NCBI GenBank assembly: GCA_002393965.1
Contig: DGSL01000013.1
Location: forward strand, 9,642 to 73,641
DNA: 64,000 bases
Reading direction: 5' to 3'
Source: Bacteroidales bacterium UBA4363
Lineage (GTDB): Bacteria; Bacteroidota; Bacteroidia; Bacteroidales; Paludibacteraceae
The notes under the pieces were generated by a model. The model had not been told where the DNA came from and ran no database searches. It saw only the letters and a list, made by a program, of their open reading frames with translations. This document shows positions 9,655-19,792 of this stretch, piece after piece. Position 1 is the first letter of the stretch. Each line of letters begins with the position of its first letter. Both the position numbers and the translations under genes were made by a program.

Positions 9655-12632
9655 GACTCCCACTGTGAGATAAGGAGATTGTAGATCGGATTGTGTCGGA
9701 GGACCTCCGGATTACCAATAACGAAAAGTTGTTTTCTGGCACGAGTCAAAGCCACATTGAGTTTGCGGTCCACCGAGACTCCATCGTCGTCCGTGAAAGT
9801 ACTTTCGGTAAGGAAATCCAATTGTTCCGGATGCTGAACCGTCGTGCTGTAGATGATAACGTCACGCTCGCTACCCTGAAAGCGTTCGACGGTGTCAATG
9901 GTGACCGAGAGCAGAGGCGCATAGTTCACCCCTCCTGATAGCCGTTCTATCTGACGACGTACAGCAGTAATCTGGCTACGGTAAGGGACGATGATACCAA
10001 GCGATTGGCGAACATCGAATGGTATCCCGCCTTTGACATAAAGACGGAAGATGACACCAGCAAGACGGGCAGCGAGACGCGCCTCGTCCAAATTCTGATT
10101 CTGAAAGGCATCGGAGTCGTCATTGCGAAAAGCGGGCACGCAAGGAAGAAACAACGTGCGATGTGTGGCTACCATACGTTCCAATTCGTCAGCATCATCA
10201 GCAGGCGAAAGAGAAAGCGCCTCTACCTGATGAGGAAGTCCGACAGGGAGCAGGGTGGCACCGTAAAACGTCCGATTGGCAAAATCCGCCACATCAGGGT
10301 GCATGCGTCCCTGTCTAGAAAACACATGGACGACATCCAACTGGTCGCGGCAGTTGCGCAACAAACGTCCGAAAAGCGATTCGCGACAATCGCGAATTCC
10401 TCTCTCGATCAACAACTTTTCACGCACAACAGATTCGTCACGAGGCTGGAGGACTACGGCAGGCAACTGCTTCTCGTCACCGATGAGTACAAACCGCCCA
10501 ATGGCATTGGGTTGAGAGGAAGGACCCGGAGACTGGCAACGGGCTGAAAGGAGCGAAATCAAGTAAGGCTCCAAAATTTGAGAGGCCTCGTCCACGATGG
10601 CCAAAGAAAATGAACGAAGACGAAATATGCGCTGGTTTACATTAAGAGAAGCAACTGTAGAGACGAAAACCCGAACGCGCATCAGTTCCTCCCTTATGGC
10701 AGACACATTATCCTTATCCTTCATTCTACGGTTCAAGAGATGATCAAGATACGCTTCGTCAGTTGTCCATCCGTTACCAATCCGTATGAAATCAATATCC
10801 TCTTTGAGCAGTTTGCTGCAAATCTCATCCACAGCCCGGTTGGTGTAGGAAAGCAACAATACAGCATTCGACGAATCCGAGAGGAGTTCCTCCTTCAAGA
10901 TATTGATCAGTCCAAAAGAAGTCTTGCCAGTACCTGGCGGACCGACCAGAAGAAAGAAATCACGAGCCTGTTTCGCTTTCAAAACGAGGGGATTGAAAGC
11001 GCCATAGTCAGAAGAAAGACGCAACTGGCGATCAACGCGAGGGGGGCGTTTGCCCAACAGCAACAAACGTCGCTGAGAATCAGCTAATAAAAGCGCATGA
11101 AGTCCCCGATAGAGAGCGCCGAAAGAAGCTCCCATAAAATCATGTTCGAGAGCCCAATGTTTCGATGTGGAACGGGAGACAGCAAAAACCTTTTCGTTGC
11201 GCTGCGGACTGCGAAGGCGAACCGAGACGAATGCCCGCGTTATTTCTACCAGCGTAGCACGGTGTTCTATGGTCCTTCGGACATCGGGCACTCCATTATT
11301 GGGGTAGTGAAAGAGCGCTACTGTATCGCCAACCCTGAAATTCGGAAAGACATCCGATTCCCCCTGAGGACGCAGTAGCGTAACCACCTCGACGTCTCCC
11401 CGTTCGTTTTTAGTAAGCCGCTGTATGGTCAATCCATCTAAAAGGTCGCCGGATCTTCGTTTCTCATCCGGAGACAGATTCCACATACCAGAAAGACCGA
11501 ACTCCTTTCCAGGATAAGTTCGCAACCAACGGGCATCGGGACGACGACGATTCAGTACGGATGGGCCCACCTTTTGCAGAACCTGCTCACGTTCAAGAAA
11601 AGCAAAGAAACGATAGAAATATGAGAGAGAGAGTTCGTCTGCATTCTGAATCGGCTGGATAATCGCCTGTAACTTAGGACGGATATAAGGCTCCCAAAGA
11701 TGGGGGTGACACCCTTTGCTATTTAGTTCTTCCACCCGAAGTCCGCCAAGTTGTTGACGCACCCCCTCATAATCCGTCATATTCAGTTCATCCCTGACGA
11801 TATCGTTACGAATCCGAAGGGCACGTTTCAGAAGGGATGGAGACTCAGCCTCTCGTAACAGACCATCAGGATACTTTGAATAGAGAAGATAGGCTGCAAC
11901 CTGAGAGGATTCGATGTGAAAATTGTATTTCAATACAGCCAAATAGAGCAACATCTGCACATAATGAGCAATCCGATGGCCCTGGTCCATGCTCCATTTG
12001 CCCGACTTCTGTTCGACCAGCAGGAGACCATCGCTCTGAAGGAGGTCAATACGTCCCTGCAAGCCAAGTGCCTCGCAGACGAACGAAGGTTCGACCAGCG
12101 CTTTGTCTCTATTGACGGAAGACATCATGTTGCGCAGGTTGATTTGCTGGCGCCGAGCCTCATCGTGCCACTGGCGGGAAAAATCACTACAGGTTGCCAA
12201 TGGAAGTGCATTGCTTCGAAAAAAACGTTGTACACTATCGCGATAGTCGGAAGAGGAATTGCCACGATCATAGATTGCCTCATCCAGCAACTGAGAAGCA
12301 AAAGAACCTAAAAGTATTGCCGGAGAATCGTCCGAAGGTTCAAACCGTGAGAGCAAAGATACCACAGAATCATCCGCATACGATCCAAAACAACGAGCGA
12401 CGGCAGTGACATCAACCAAATAATCTGGTTCATAGACCAAAAAACAGTCCTCCAAATCACCAAACGCATTCACATGCGGTTGCAGCACATTGAAACGAGT
12501 TCCCTCCGGTGCCGAGCCTTTCGCACGGTAACGCTGCACATCCGGTTCTTCCCCCGTACGCGCAACCCTAGACAGCGTCATGACACCATCCTGCGATGCG
12601 ACAACGACCATTCTCCAGTAACCGTCCTTCAT
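9618..12632 (-). CDS. Dna2-like PD-(D/E)XK nuclease / superfamily 1B helicase
   Basis: 1004 residues. A Cas4/Dna2-type nuclease lies at about 110-230, with GRIDLLQSDGLLLVEQKSGK giving the Asp and ExK residues. A UPF1/Dna2-like helicase follows: Walker A GPPGTGKTS (about 561), Walker B VDEASQILEP (about 677), LIGDEKQLPAVV, then TVERFQGSERDVII and NVALTRARKQLFV. This matches the AAA/DNA2-NAM7 family of Bacteroidota, probably acting in DNA repair or replication-intermediate cleavage. The ATG overlaps the stop of the upstream transporter gene (ATGA), so the two are translationally coupled. The Ser/Asp-rich C-terminus is the antisense reading of the acidic tail of addB. The exact substrate is unknown. 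Confidence 0.85.
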   Translation of the reverse strand: MKDGYWRMVVVASQDGVMTLSRVARTGEEPDVQRYRAKGSAPEGTRFNVLQPHVNAFGDLEDCFLVYEPDYLVDVTAVARCFGSYADDSVVSLLSRFEPSDDSPAILLGSFASQLLDEAIYDRGNSSSDYRDSVQRFFRSNALPLATCSDFSRQWHDEARRQQINLRNMMSSVNRDKALVEPSFVCEALGLQGRIDLLQSDGLLLVEQKSGKWSMDQGHRIAHYVQMLLYLAVLKYNFHIESSQVAAYLLYSKYPDGLLREAESPSLLKRALRIRNDIVRDELNMTDYEGVRQQLGGLRVEELNSKGCHPHLWEPYIRPKLQAIIQPIQNADELSLSYFYRFFAFLEREQVLQKVGPSVLNRRRPDARWLRTYPGKEFGLSGMWNLSPDEKRRSGDLLDGLTIQRLTKNERGDVEVVTLLRPQGESDVFPNFRVGDTVALFHYPNNGVPDVRRTIEHRATLVEITRAFVSVRLRSPQRNEKVFAVSRSTSKHWALEHDFMGASFGALYRGLHALLLADSQRRLLLLGKRPPRVDRQLRLSSDYGAFNPLVLKAKQARDFFLLVGPPGTGKTSFGLINILKEELLSDSSNAVLLLSYTNRAVDEICSKLLKEDIDFIRIGNGWTTDEAYLDHLLNRRMKDKDNVSAIREELMRVRVFVSTVASLNVNQRIFRLRSFSLAIVDEASQILEPYLISLLSARCQSPGPSSQPNAIGRFVLIGDEKQLPAVVLQPRDESVVREKLLIERGIRDCRESLFGRLLRNCRDQLDVVHVFSRQGRMHPDVADFANRTFYGATLLPVGLPHQVEALSLSPADDADELERMVATHRTLFLPCVPAFRNDDSDAFQNQNLDEARLAARLAGVIFRLYVKGGIPFDVRQSLGIIVPYRSQITAVRRQIERLSGGVNYAPLLSVTIDTVERFQGSERDVIIYSTTVQHPEQLDFLTESTFTDDDGVSVDRKLNVALTRARKQLFVIGNPEVLRHNPIYNLLISQWESYSSDSSSSDSF

Positions 12633-13567
12633 CGTTCCTCCCTTCCAGCTATTCTTTGTTCCCGCTGCAAATCCTGACGAGATTTGGAAAGTGTAACGGC
12701 ATAAACTCCGACAAATACAAGAACAACAGCCAACACCTTTGTCAGCGTCAGCACCCCCATTCCCATGACAATCGCCAGAACCGAGGCTACAATGGGCTGC
12801 GTATAGTTATACATACTGACCACAGTAGGCCTGAGCATTCGCTGACCTGCCACGTAACAGAGGTAGGCAAGAAACGATCCAAAGAATACTACATACGTCA
12901 CCTCCAGAACAGCTTCGATAGGAAGAGATTGGAGATTCAAAGCATAGAAGTCAGATAACGTAATGGGAATACAACACAACGATGCACAAGTAAAAATCCA
13001 CTTATTAATGGTAAGTGATGAATATTTCCGGGTCAGGTTCTGAAATCCGGCAAGATAGCATGCAAAAGAGAACTGCGCGAGCATACAGAGGACATCCCCT
13101 AACCAAGATCCATTGTTCACTGAGTGAAACGCATCGACATTGGAGAGTATCAAGATCAGGGCTCCAGCAGCCCCCAATACGATACCCAAAACCTTCGGAC
13201 CGGAAATGGGTTCGTGCAGGAGAATGGCAGCCAATACCATAGTAAAGACTGGCAACAGGGTGGTGATAACAGAGGCGTCAATGGGGGTAGTCAAAGAGAG
13301 CCCAGTCAGGAAGAGTCCCTGATTAAATACAAAGGCAAAGAGTGAAGCAAGAAACAGGCGAGGGAAATCGTGCAGAGCAACGCGTTCGGAATGTCCCACA
13401 CATAAAGAGACAAGCCAAAAAAGCAGAGCCCCACCCACCAAGCGCAAAGTCGTCAGCATGAAAGGAGAAATAACCGTCATAGCAACTTTTGCAACAGGAG
13501 CCATGATTCCCCACATGACCGAAGCCGCCAAAATCGAAGCATGTCCTCTGAGAGAAGTATCCGCCAT
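12629..13567 (-). CDS. EamA/DMT-family permease
   Basis: A protein of about 312 residues with two EamA repeats and roughly ten hydrophobic helices, typical of drug/metabolite transporters in the inner membrane. The substrate cannot be read from sequence. The start was set at MADTSLRGH rather than 41 codons upstream, because a TATCTTTG element on this strand would begin transcription near 13585, downstream of the longer start. Its end overlaps the Dna2-like gene by four bases. The pairing of a transporter with a repair helicase is probably a positional operon only. Confidence 0.82.
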   Translation of the reverse strand: MADTSLRGHASILAASVMWGIMAPVAKVAMTVISPFMLTTLRLVGGALLFWLVSLCVGHSERVALHDFPRLFLASLFAFVFNQGLFLTGLSLTTPIDASVITTLLPVFTMVLAAILLHEPISGPKVLGIVLGAAGALILILSNVDAFHSVNNGSWLGDVLCMLAQFSFACYLAGFQNLTRKYSSLTINKWIFTCASLCCIPITLSDFYALNLQSLPIEAVLEVTYVVFFGSFLAYLCYVAGQRMLRPTVVSMYNYTQPIVASVLAIVMGMGVLTLTKVLAVVLVFVGVYAVTLSKSRQDLQREQRIAGREER

Positions 13568-13591
13568 CGTGTACATGTAAAAAACGCCAGA

Positions 13592-13599
13592 CAAAGATA
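13592..13599 (-). promoter_or_regulatory. -7 element of the EamA/Dna2-like operon
   Basis: TATCTTTG on the minus strand, giving a start near 13585 and a leader of about 18 nt. It is back-to-back with the prfC promoter, 15 bases away. Confidence 0.7.
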
Positions 13600-13614
13600 C
13601 GTTCATTTTTTCAC

Positions 13615-13622
13615 TATCTTTG
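13615..13622 (+). promoter_or_regulatory. -7 element of prfC
   Basis: TATCTTTG on the plus strand, with the start expected near 13629 and a leader of about 25 nt before the prfC ATG. It is divergent to the EamA promoter. Confidence 0.7.
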
Positions 13623-13653
13623 CAACTCCAAATTTTCAGATTCAAATTAAAAC

Positions 13654-15231
13654 ATGACGCTGCAAGAAGAAATAGAGCGCAGAAGGACATTTGCCATTAT
13701 ATCCCACCCCGATGCCGGAAAAACGACACTGACCGAAAAATTACTGTTATTCGGAGGGGCCATACATGTTGCAGGAGCAGTAAAGTCAAATAAAATCAAG
13801 AAGACGGCAACGTCGGACTGGATGGAGATCGAAAAGCAACGAGGAATCTCGGTAGCAACCTCTGTCATGGGATTCGAATATGAACACTTTAAGATTAACA
13901 TATTAGACACGCCAGGACACGAGGACTTTGCTGAAGACACGTTCCGCACTCTGACTGCAGTGGACAGTGTCATTATAGTCGTTGACATCGCAAAGGGAGT
14001 AGAGAAACAGACACGCCGTCTGATGGAGGTATGCCGGATGCGGAATACTCCTGTCATGATATTTGTAAATAAAACGGATCGTAACGGAAAGAACCCTTTT
14101 GACCTACTTGACGAATTGGAGGAAGAATTGAAAATCAAGGTACGTCCGTTAACGTGGCCTATCAATCAAGGCGAAAAATTCAAGGGTGTCTATAACATCC
14201 ATAAAGAAAGCCTATCGTTATATCGTCCTTCCAAACAGACAGTAACTGAATCGATAGAAATTGACATTGATTCGAAGGAACTGGACGAACACGTAGGAGA
14301 AGATGATGCCAAACAACTGCGAGAAGATCTGGAGCTGATTAACGGTGTTTATGACACATTCGACAAAGCAGACTATCTAAGTGGAGAACTGGCACCTGTC
14401 TTTTTCGGTTCGGCTCTGAACAATTTCGGCGTGAAAGAATTACTAGACTGCTTTATTGAGATTGCACCTTGTCCTCGTGCAGTTCTATCGGAGGAGCGCG
14501 AGGTAAGACCCGAGGAACCTTCATTCTCTGGCTTTGTCTTTAAGATACATGCAAACATGGATCCCAATCATCGCTCCTGCATTGCATTTGTAAAGATTTG
14601 TTCTGGAAAATTTGAACGAAATACAAACTATCAACATATACGTTCTGGAAGACAGATGAAATTTTCCTCACCAACAGCTTTTATGGCACAGAAAAAAGAG
14701 GTGGTGGACGAAGCCTATGCCGGCGACATCGTTGGATTGCCAGACAGCGGAGGGACGTTCAAGATAGGTGACACGCTGACATCAGGTGAGAACTTGCATT
14801 TCAAGGGTCTTCCCTCTTTTTCGCCTGAATTGTTCAAGTATATCGACAATGCTGATCCGATGAAAGCAAAACAATTGGAAAAAGGTGTCCGACAATTGAT
14901 GGATGAAGGTGTTGCACAACTTTTCGTAAACCAGTTCAATGGACGCAAAATAATCGGCACGGTTGGGCAGCTTCAGTTTGAAGTAATCCAATACCGTTTG
15001 GAACATGAGTACAATGCCCTTTGCCGATGGGAACCTGTTTCTCTGTACAAGGCATGCTGGGTTGAAAGTGACGATGCTGTTGAGTTGGAGAACTTCAAAC
15101 GTCGCAAAATGCAATACATGGCGAAAGACACTTCTGATCGAGATGTATTCCTTGCCGATTCGGGTTACATGCTACAGATGGCCAGACAGGACTTTCCCAA
15201 AATTCGTTTCCATTTCTCCTCCGAATTCTAA
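13654..15231 (+). CDS. prfC: Peptide chain release factor 3
   Basis: 525-residue translational GTPase that recycles RF1/RF2 from the ribosome. The G1 loop SHPDAGKTT lies at residues 17-25, switch I carries the RF3 signature [15 protein letters not shown]3 reads DTPGHEDF and G4 NKTDR. Length and N-terminus ([20 protein letters not shown]) match RF3 rather than EF-G. A thioesterase gene follows after 11 bp, probably in the same transcript, which ends at the hairpin near 15.7 kb. Confidence 0.97.
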   Translation: MTLQEEIERRRTFAIISHPDAGKTTLTEKLLLFGGAIHVAGAVKSNKIKKTATSDWMEIEKQRGISVATSVMGFEYEHFKINILDTPGHEDFAEDTFRTLTAVDSVIIVVDIAKGVEKQTRRLMEVCRMRNTPVMIFVNKTDRNGKNPFDLLDELEEELKIKVRPLTWPINQGEKFKGVYNIHKESLSLYRPSKQTVTESIEIDIDSKELDEHVGEDDAKQLREDLELINGVYDTFDKADYLSGELAPVFFGSALNNFGVKELLDCFIEIAPCPRAVLSEEREVRPEEPSFSGFVFKIHANMDPNHRSCIAFVKICSGKFERNTNYQHIRSGRQMKFSSPTAFMAQKKEVVDEAYAGDIVGLPDSGGTFKIGDTLTSGENLHFKGLPSFSPELFKYIDNADPMKAKQLEKGVRQLMDEGVAQLFVNQFNGRKIIGTVGQLQFEVIQYRLEHEYNALCRWEPVSLYKACWVESDDAVELENFKRRKMQYMAKDTSDRDVFLADSGYMLQMARQDFPKIRFHFSSEF

Positions 15232-15242
15232 AACCATAAAAA

Positions 15243-15620
15243 ATGACTCAGACAGGAATAAGACTGACACAGACGTACATTGTACAAGAAAAAGACACCG
15301 CGGCTTTTCTCGGTTCGGGTAATCTCCCAGTCTATGCCACACCCGCTCTGGCGGCACTGATGGAGAACACAGCCATGAAAGTTGTCGCACATCAGCTTGA
15401 AAACGGAAGTGACACTGTGGGAATCTCAATACACATAGAACACATTAAAGCCTCAAAAGTAGGAGAACAAATCACCTGTACGGCTCTCCTAACACAAATA
15501 GACGGAAGAAAACTGACATTCGACATTGAAGCAAAGAATGCCAAAGGAGAAATCATAGGAACGGCAAAGCACAACCGATTCATTATTTCCCCTGAAAAAT
15601 TTATGAATAAGTTATCATGA
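15243..15620 (+). CDS. Hotdog-fold thioesterase, FlK-like
   Basis: 125-residue protein of the thioesterase superfamily close to fluoroacetyl-CoA thioesterase FlK: LPVYATPALAALMENTA with the helix Glu, then GISIHIEHIKASKVGEQI and ending GTAKHNRFII. It probably hydrolyses a small acyl-CoA; resistance to fluoroacetate should not be inferred from the fold alone. It lies 11 bp behind prfC with A-rich spacing, so it is likely cotranscribed. Confidence 0.85.
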   Translation: MTQTGIRLTQTYIVQEKDTAAFLGSGNLPVYATPALAALMENTAMKVVAHQLENGSDTVGISIHIEHIKASKVGEQITCTALLTQIDGRKLTFDIEAKNAKGEIIGTAKHNRFIISPEKFMNKLS

Positions 15621-15666
15621 CAGCTCTTTCTCTTAAGAAGAAATAACCTTGATAAGGAAAAGCTAA

Positions 15667-15709
15667 AAACAAAACCGGGCTACTAAAATAGCTCGGTTTT
15701 GTTTTTTTT
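15667..15709 (+). terminator. Rho-independent terminator of prfC-thioesterase
   Basis: AAAACAAAACCGGGCTA pairs with TAGCTCGGTTTTGTTTT (one G-T pair) around a 6-nt loop, followed by a T run. Confidence 0.9.
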
Positions 15710-15774
15710 AGACGATAACCATTCTCTTATAGAACAAACTGTTATACCATGAATGGCAGGCACCCTCGTCTTAT

Positions 15775-16185
15775 TCAATCTTCAGTCTTGTGGACATAAA
15801 TCTCAAACGGAGTACCATCGATATAAAACTTCAGATTACCATTCTCCAGCTCATCGTACCATAGACGCATCAAATCGTGTTTCCGATTGCTCCATTTAGT
15901 TATGATAATCACATCTTTCTGCTCATTGTAGTACCAATATCCGTCTCCGATATTAAACCGAGAAAGGAATAGTTTGAAACGGGCATGGTGATCCGCAGAA
16001 AAGACAACCGTACTTTTCTTAAGTTTGTCTATCTGCTTTCCTTCGTAATTATTCAAGCGTGTGTTCTTGTTTTCACTGACAGAATCAACTACCCATGTTC
16101 CTATGATTTTCGTTTCTATCTGAGCAGACAGGGAGAACGAGAGAGAAAGAAACAGAGAGAAAAAAACAATTATCCTGCACTTCAT
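15775..16185 (-). CDS. Small exported lipocalin-like protein, function unknown
   Basis: 136 residues with a clear signal peptide (MKCRIIVFFSLFLSLSFSLSAQ, cleavage near residue 22). The mature start KIIGTWVVDSV is the GxW pattern found in lipocalin-like small Bacteroidota proteins, and the rest alternates as short beta strands. There is no lipobox cysteine, so it is likely periplasmic or secreted. It lies after rho on the same strand but 35 bp beyond its stop codon; cotranscription is possible. I do not recognise a named family. Confidence 0.65.
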   Translation of the reverse strand: MKCRIIVFFSLFLSLSFSLSAQIETKIIGTWVVDSVSENKNTRLNNYEGKQIDKLKKSTVVFSADHHARFKLFLSRFNIGDGYWYYNEQKDVIIITKWSNRKHDLMRLWYDELENGNLKFYIDGTPFEIYVHKTED

Positions 16186-16220
16186 TTATAAATAAGATTA
16201 AAGGTTATGTTATACATGAA

Positions 16221-18068
16221 TTACTTACTCATTGTAACAAGAAATTCCTCGTTGCTACTTGTCCGTTCCATTTGCTTCTTCACAAATTCCATTGCCTCGA
16301 TAGAAGTCATATCGGAAAGATAGGTACGCAGAGCCCACATCTTGCTCATAGTCGGCTGGTCAAGTAGCAAATCATCGCGTCGGGTACTGCTGGCTGTTAT
16401 ATCTACGGCTGGGAAGATACGTTTATTAGCAAGGCGTCGATCCAACTGCAGTTCCATATTACCCGTTCCCTTGAATTCCTCAAAAATCACATCATCCATT
16501 TTTGATCCCGTTTCGGTCAATGCCGTGGCAATAATGGTAAGAGAGCCACCATTCTCGATATTACGTGCAGCACCGAAGAATCGCTTCGGTTTTTGAAGTG
16601 CATTAGCCTCAACACCTCCTGACAGGACCTTGCCAGAAGCAGGAGATACCGTGTTGTATGCTCTGGCAAGACGCGTGATAGAATCCAAGAGAATCACCAC
16701 ATCATGACCACATTCGACAAGACGTTTAGCCTTTTCGTGTACCATATTTGCCACCTTAACATGTTTCTCCGCGGGTTCATCGAACGTAGAGGCAACCACT
16801 TCGGCTTTGACGCTTCGTTGCATATCTGTCACTTCTTCTGGCCGTTCATCAACGAGCAGTACAATCATATACACCTCTGGGTGATTGGCTGCAATAGCAT
16901 TAGCAATATCTTTCAGAAGCATTGTCTTACCCGTTTTCGGTTGAGCTACTATTAATCCACGTTGTCCCTTTCCAATCGGAGAGAATAAATCCACCACACG
17001 AACTGAAAGATTCTGCTGTCCTGCCGTCAGGTTGAATTTCTCATTCGGAAATACGGGAGTCAAATGCTCAAAATCGACACGGTCTCTAACAAATTCCGGT
17101 TGTCTTCCATTGATTTCGAGGATACGTCCCAAAGGAAAGTATTTTTCACCTTCTTTAGGAGGGCGAATGTTACATCTAACCGTATCCCCTACTTTGAGAC
17201 CATAATTTCTAATCTGGCTTCCTGAAACATAAATATCATCGGGAGAACTAAAGTAATTATAGTCCGGACTACGTAAAAAACCATATCCATCAGGCATAAT
17301 TTCAAGAACTCCTGTTGCTTCCAGGATATTGTCAAACTCATAGAATGGTTCTGTTCGTTTTACGACTGAACGACGATATTCAGGATCAAACCCCATATCA
17401 TCGTCATCAAAAGAGGAAGATGCTGTCTCCTTCTCAGCCGGAATCGGTTGACGCACAGGTTCCTGTACTCTACTGGAACGAGTTGAAGATGTCGCATAAC
17501 GCGATCCTGTATTCCTTGATGTCATATCACGTCTAACTTGATTCTGCCGGTCGGTGTTTCGAGTCCGGTTTCCAACAGAATTCCTACCAGGAAGAGGGCG
17601 TGTACGAACAATGGCAGGACTTTCCCCTTGCTTTTGCGTCTGAGAATCCTCTTTCTGTTCTTCTGTTTGGTGATCTTCCTGCTTTAGATTCTGAGATGGA
17701 ACGTCTGTATTTTCAGATTCGACCTTGACAACTTTCTTTCTACGTCCCTTTTTTTTCTGTCCTTCAATCTCTCCATCAGAAACATCCTTCTGTGTTGTTT
17801 TTTCAGATTCCTGTTGTTCCTCCGTCAAACTACCTTCCTGTTCGTTTTGCTCTGCCTGAATCTCTGACTTTTTTCTTCTACCACGCTTTCGCACTGGAGT
17901 ACTTGGAGTTTCCGCATCCGTAGTCAATACCTGATTGATTGCTTGTTGATCTAAGATCTTATAAATCAGATCCTCTTTCTCATAAGAGTTTCCTGATACT
18001 CCAAGATTTTCCGCAATCATTCGTAATTCGGGCAAGGTTTTTTCACTCAACTCAATAATGTTATACAT
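16221..18068 (-). CDS. rho: Transcription termination factor Rho
   Basis: About 615 residues from the start [16 protein letters not shown]; an upstream in-frame ATG adds 39 residues of unlikely sequence. Parts: N-terminal Rho helix domain (1-45), a long charged Lys/Glu/Gln/Arg linker (about 50-230) not present in E. coli Rho, the cold-shock-type RNA-binding domain (about 240-320) with [13 protein letters not shown], and the hexameric ATPase with P-loop [10 protein letters not shown] (about 373), DERPEEVTD and [13 protein letters not shown]. The P-loop has Thr where most Rho proteins have Ala (PKAGKT). The insertion is known in Bacteroidota Rho. A separate promoter lies at the end of tilS, giving a leader of about 270 nt that could allow autoregulation. 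Confidence 0.97.
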   Translation of the reverse strand: MYNIIELSEKTLPELRMIAENLGVSGNSYEKEDLIYKILDQQAINQVLTTDAETPSTPVRKRGRRKKSEIQAEQNEQEGSLTEEQQESEKTTQKDVSDGEIEGQKKKGRRKKVVKVESENTDVPSQNLKQEDHQTEEQKEDSQTQKQGESPAIVRTRPLPGRNSVGNRTRNTDRQNQVRRDMTSRNTGSRYATSSTRSSRVQEPVRQPIPAEKETASSSFDDDDMGFDPEYRRSVVKRTEPFYEFDNILEATGVLEIMPDGYGFLRSPDYNYFSSPDDIYVSGSQIRNYGLKVGDTVRCNIRPPKEGEKYFPLGRILEINGRQPEFVRDRVDFEHLTPVFPNEKFNLTAGQQNLSVRVVDLFSPIGKGQRGLIVAQPKTGKTMLLKDIANAIAANHPEVYMIVLLVDERPEEVTDMQRSVKAEVVASTFDEPAEKHVKVANMVHEKAKRLVECGHDVVILLDSITRLARAYNTVSPASGKVLSGGVEANALQKPKRFFGAARNIENGGSLTIIATALTETGSKMDDVIFEEFKGTGNMELQLDRRLANKRIFPAVDITASSTRRDDLLLDQPTMSKMWALRTYLSDMTSIEAMEFVKKQMERTSSNEEFLVTMSK

Positions 18069-18341
18069 ATAATATCTTTTAATCTTTGTGATTCGGTTTA
18101 AATAATTTCTGCTATTCAGAGATATGTATACAGCTTCTATTCTGGAGACACTAGCCCACTTTAATGGCATAGAAAGACATAGCAAAGTCTGTCAGTTAAG
18201 TTATAAAGTTTCAGAAAAAGAAGAGAAACAAGGACTGTATCCGACTATCAAAACAAATCCCAAACAATCCTTAATATTAAAAGAGAGGAAAGCATTATAG
18301 AATGAATTACCCTTTCGCTTCTGTCATTCTTGAATGCTCTG

Positions 18342-18349
18342 CAAAGATA
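18342..18349 (-). promoter_or_regulatory. -7 element of rho, at the tilS stop
   Basis: TATCTTTG on the minus strand, 9 bases beyond the tilS stop. The start is predicted near 18335, leaving a 5' leader of about 268 nt before the chosen rho start. The leader contains no convincing ORF. Confidence 0.65.
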
Positions 18350-18357
18350 CATATATT

Positions 18358-19776
18358 TCAAAATGAGGTATCCTTTTTTTCAAATATTTTCAAAATATGT
18401 TTTGTATTTTCTCTTACTCGATAACGTTCATCACTACGCAGTCCTACGACCCATATGATATCGTCACCGCTTAACATTACCAATTGTTGTTCTTTCTCAA
18501 AGAGGCTTCGTTTCGCATCGACCATCATATCGCTAACTTTCTTTTTTTTCCCGTTCATTCCAAATGGGCAGAACATATCGCCACATTGCCAACGACGAAG
18601 TGTCAATGGAAATTCCAACGTGTCACGATCAAAATAGGCCACCTTTGGATTACGCTCCATCGGATTAGGTAAACTATTTAGTTCTTCAATCTCAAACTTT
18701 CCTGCCTCTTCTCCATGCAGGATATCTGGTATCGAAGATAGAACATGTTCATCCTTCGGTGCTGTATCTATCAGCACAAAATTCCTATCCACAATGAGTT
18801 GTATAGAGCGATTCACCTGTGGAACTTGTTTTGTAGAGGGGGGCATATGAGTGGTCACCTCACTCCTATCCTGTTCCAGTGATTTTGTATGGAACCGACG
18901 ACCACTTTGTTTTTGTCTAAGAGCTCGGATAATATCAGTACATTGAGAAAAAGAGAATCCCCATTCACCAATCCACTCGAATAGAAGAGTCTCACAAGAC
19001 GATGCTGCAAGAAGGCGTGTCCCATCGATCCGGACAGTTGAGTCCATGACGGAGAGGCATTGGTCTCTGAGTTGTTGAATATGAGCATCGTAAATTTTCT
19101 CTGCTGCACGGAAATGGAGGATATCCTTTGCCAAGGAATTTCTGGCAGCCGGATTGATTTCCTCCAACATGGGAATGACTTTATTGCGAAAGCGATTACG
19201 AATATAGTCATTCTCAAGATTGGTAGAATCGACCAAAAAAGAGATACGTTTCTCGGTAAGATATTGTTCTATCTCGGAACGAAAGACACAGAGAAATGGT
19301 CGGATAATGCGGCCTTGTCTTGGTTTTATTCCAGTCAAGCCACGTATTCCAGTACCTCGGACAAGATTGATGAGAAGTGTTTCTATCGAATCGTCCAAAT
19401 GATGAGCCACCGCTATCCAATCTGCGCCCTCTTTCTGACGTAACTGTTCAAACCATGCGTAACGTAGTCTGCGTGCTGCCATTTCAATAGAGATACCTTC
19501 CGTCTGTGCTATCTGTCGTGTTTGGAATCGTTGGATACGAATCGGAACATTCCACTCGTTAGCCAGATTGCGAACGAAGAGTTCGTCTCGTTCGCTTTCC
19601 GTACCGCGCAGACGGAAATTGCAATGAGCAACACATACGTTATACCCCAATTCGACAAGAACATGAAGCAACGCCACGGAATCGGCACCACCACTGACCG
19701 CAACGATAACCGATGCAGGAGCGGAAGGAAGTTGCTCTTGTTCGATATAATGTTCTATTTTACTTCGAAACATCAT
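18358..19776 (-). CDS. tilS: tRNA(Ile)-lysidine synthase
   Basis: 472-residue PP-loop ATPase that converts C34 of tRNA-Ile(CAU) to lysidine. The ATP loop SGGADSVALLH (about 29-39) and HCNFRLRGTESERDE are diagnostic, with AHHLDDSIETLLINLVRGTGIRGL following. The C-terminal TilS domain (FPLTLRRWQCGDMFCPFGMNGKKKKVSDMMVD) is complete. It starts 16 bp after yihY, so the two are probably one transcript. An essential gene in most bacteria. Confidence 0.96.
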   Translation of the reverse strand: MMFRSKIEHYIEQEQLPSAPASVIVAVSGGADSVALLHVLVELGYNVCVAHCNFRLRGTESERDELFVRNLANEWNVPIRIQRFQTRQIAQTEGISIEMAARRLRYAWFEQLRQKEGADWIAVAHHLDDSIETLLINLVRGTGIRGLTGIKPRQGRIIRPFLCVFRSEIEQYLTEKRISFLVDSTNLENDYIRNRFRNKVIPMLEEINPAARNSLAKDILHFRAAEKIYDAHIQQLRDQCLSVMDSTVRIDGTRLLAASSCETLLFEWIGEWGFSFSQCTDIIRALRQKQSGRRFHTKSLEQDRSEVTTHMPPSTKQVPQVNRSIQLIVDRNFVLIDTAPKDEHVLSSIPDILHGEEAGKFEIEELNSLPNPMERNPKVAYFDRDTLEFPLTLRRWQCGDMFCPFGMNGKKKKVSDMMVDAKRSLFEKEQQLVMLSGDDIIWVVGLRSDERYRVRENTKHILKIFEKKDTSF

Positions 19777-19792
19777 TAAATAATGGAATGCG

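Noticed and set aside
18069-18185. Longer rho start 39 codons upstream
   Set aside because: The extra residues are unlike any Rho N-terminus, and [16 protein letters not shown] is the expected beginning.
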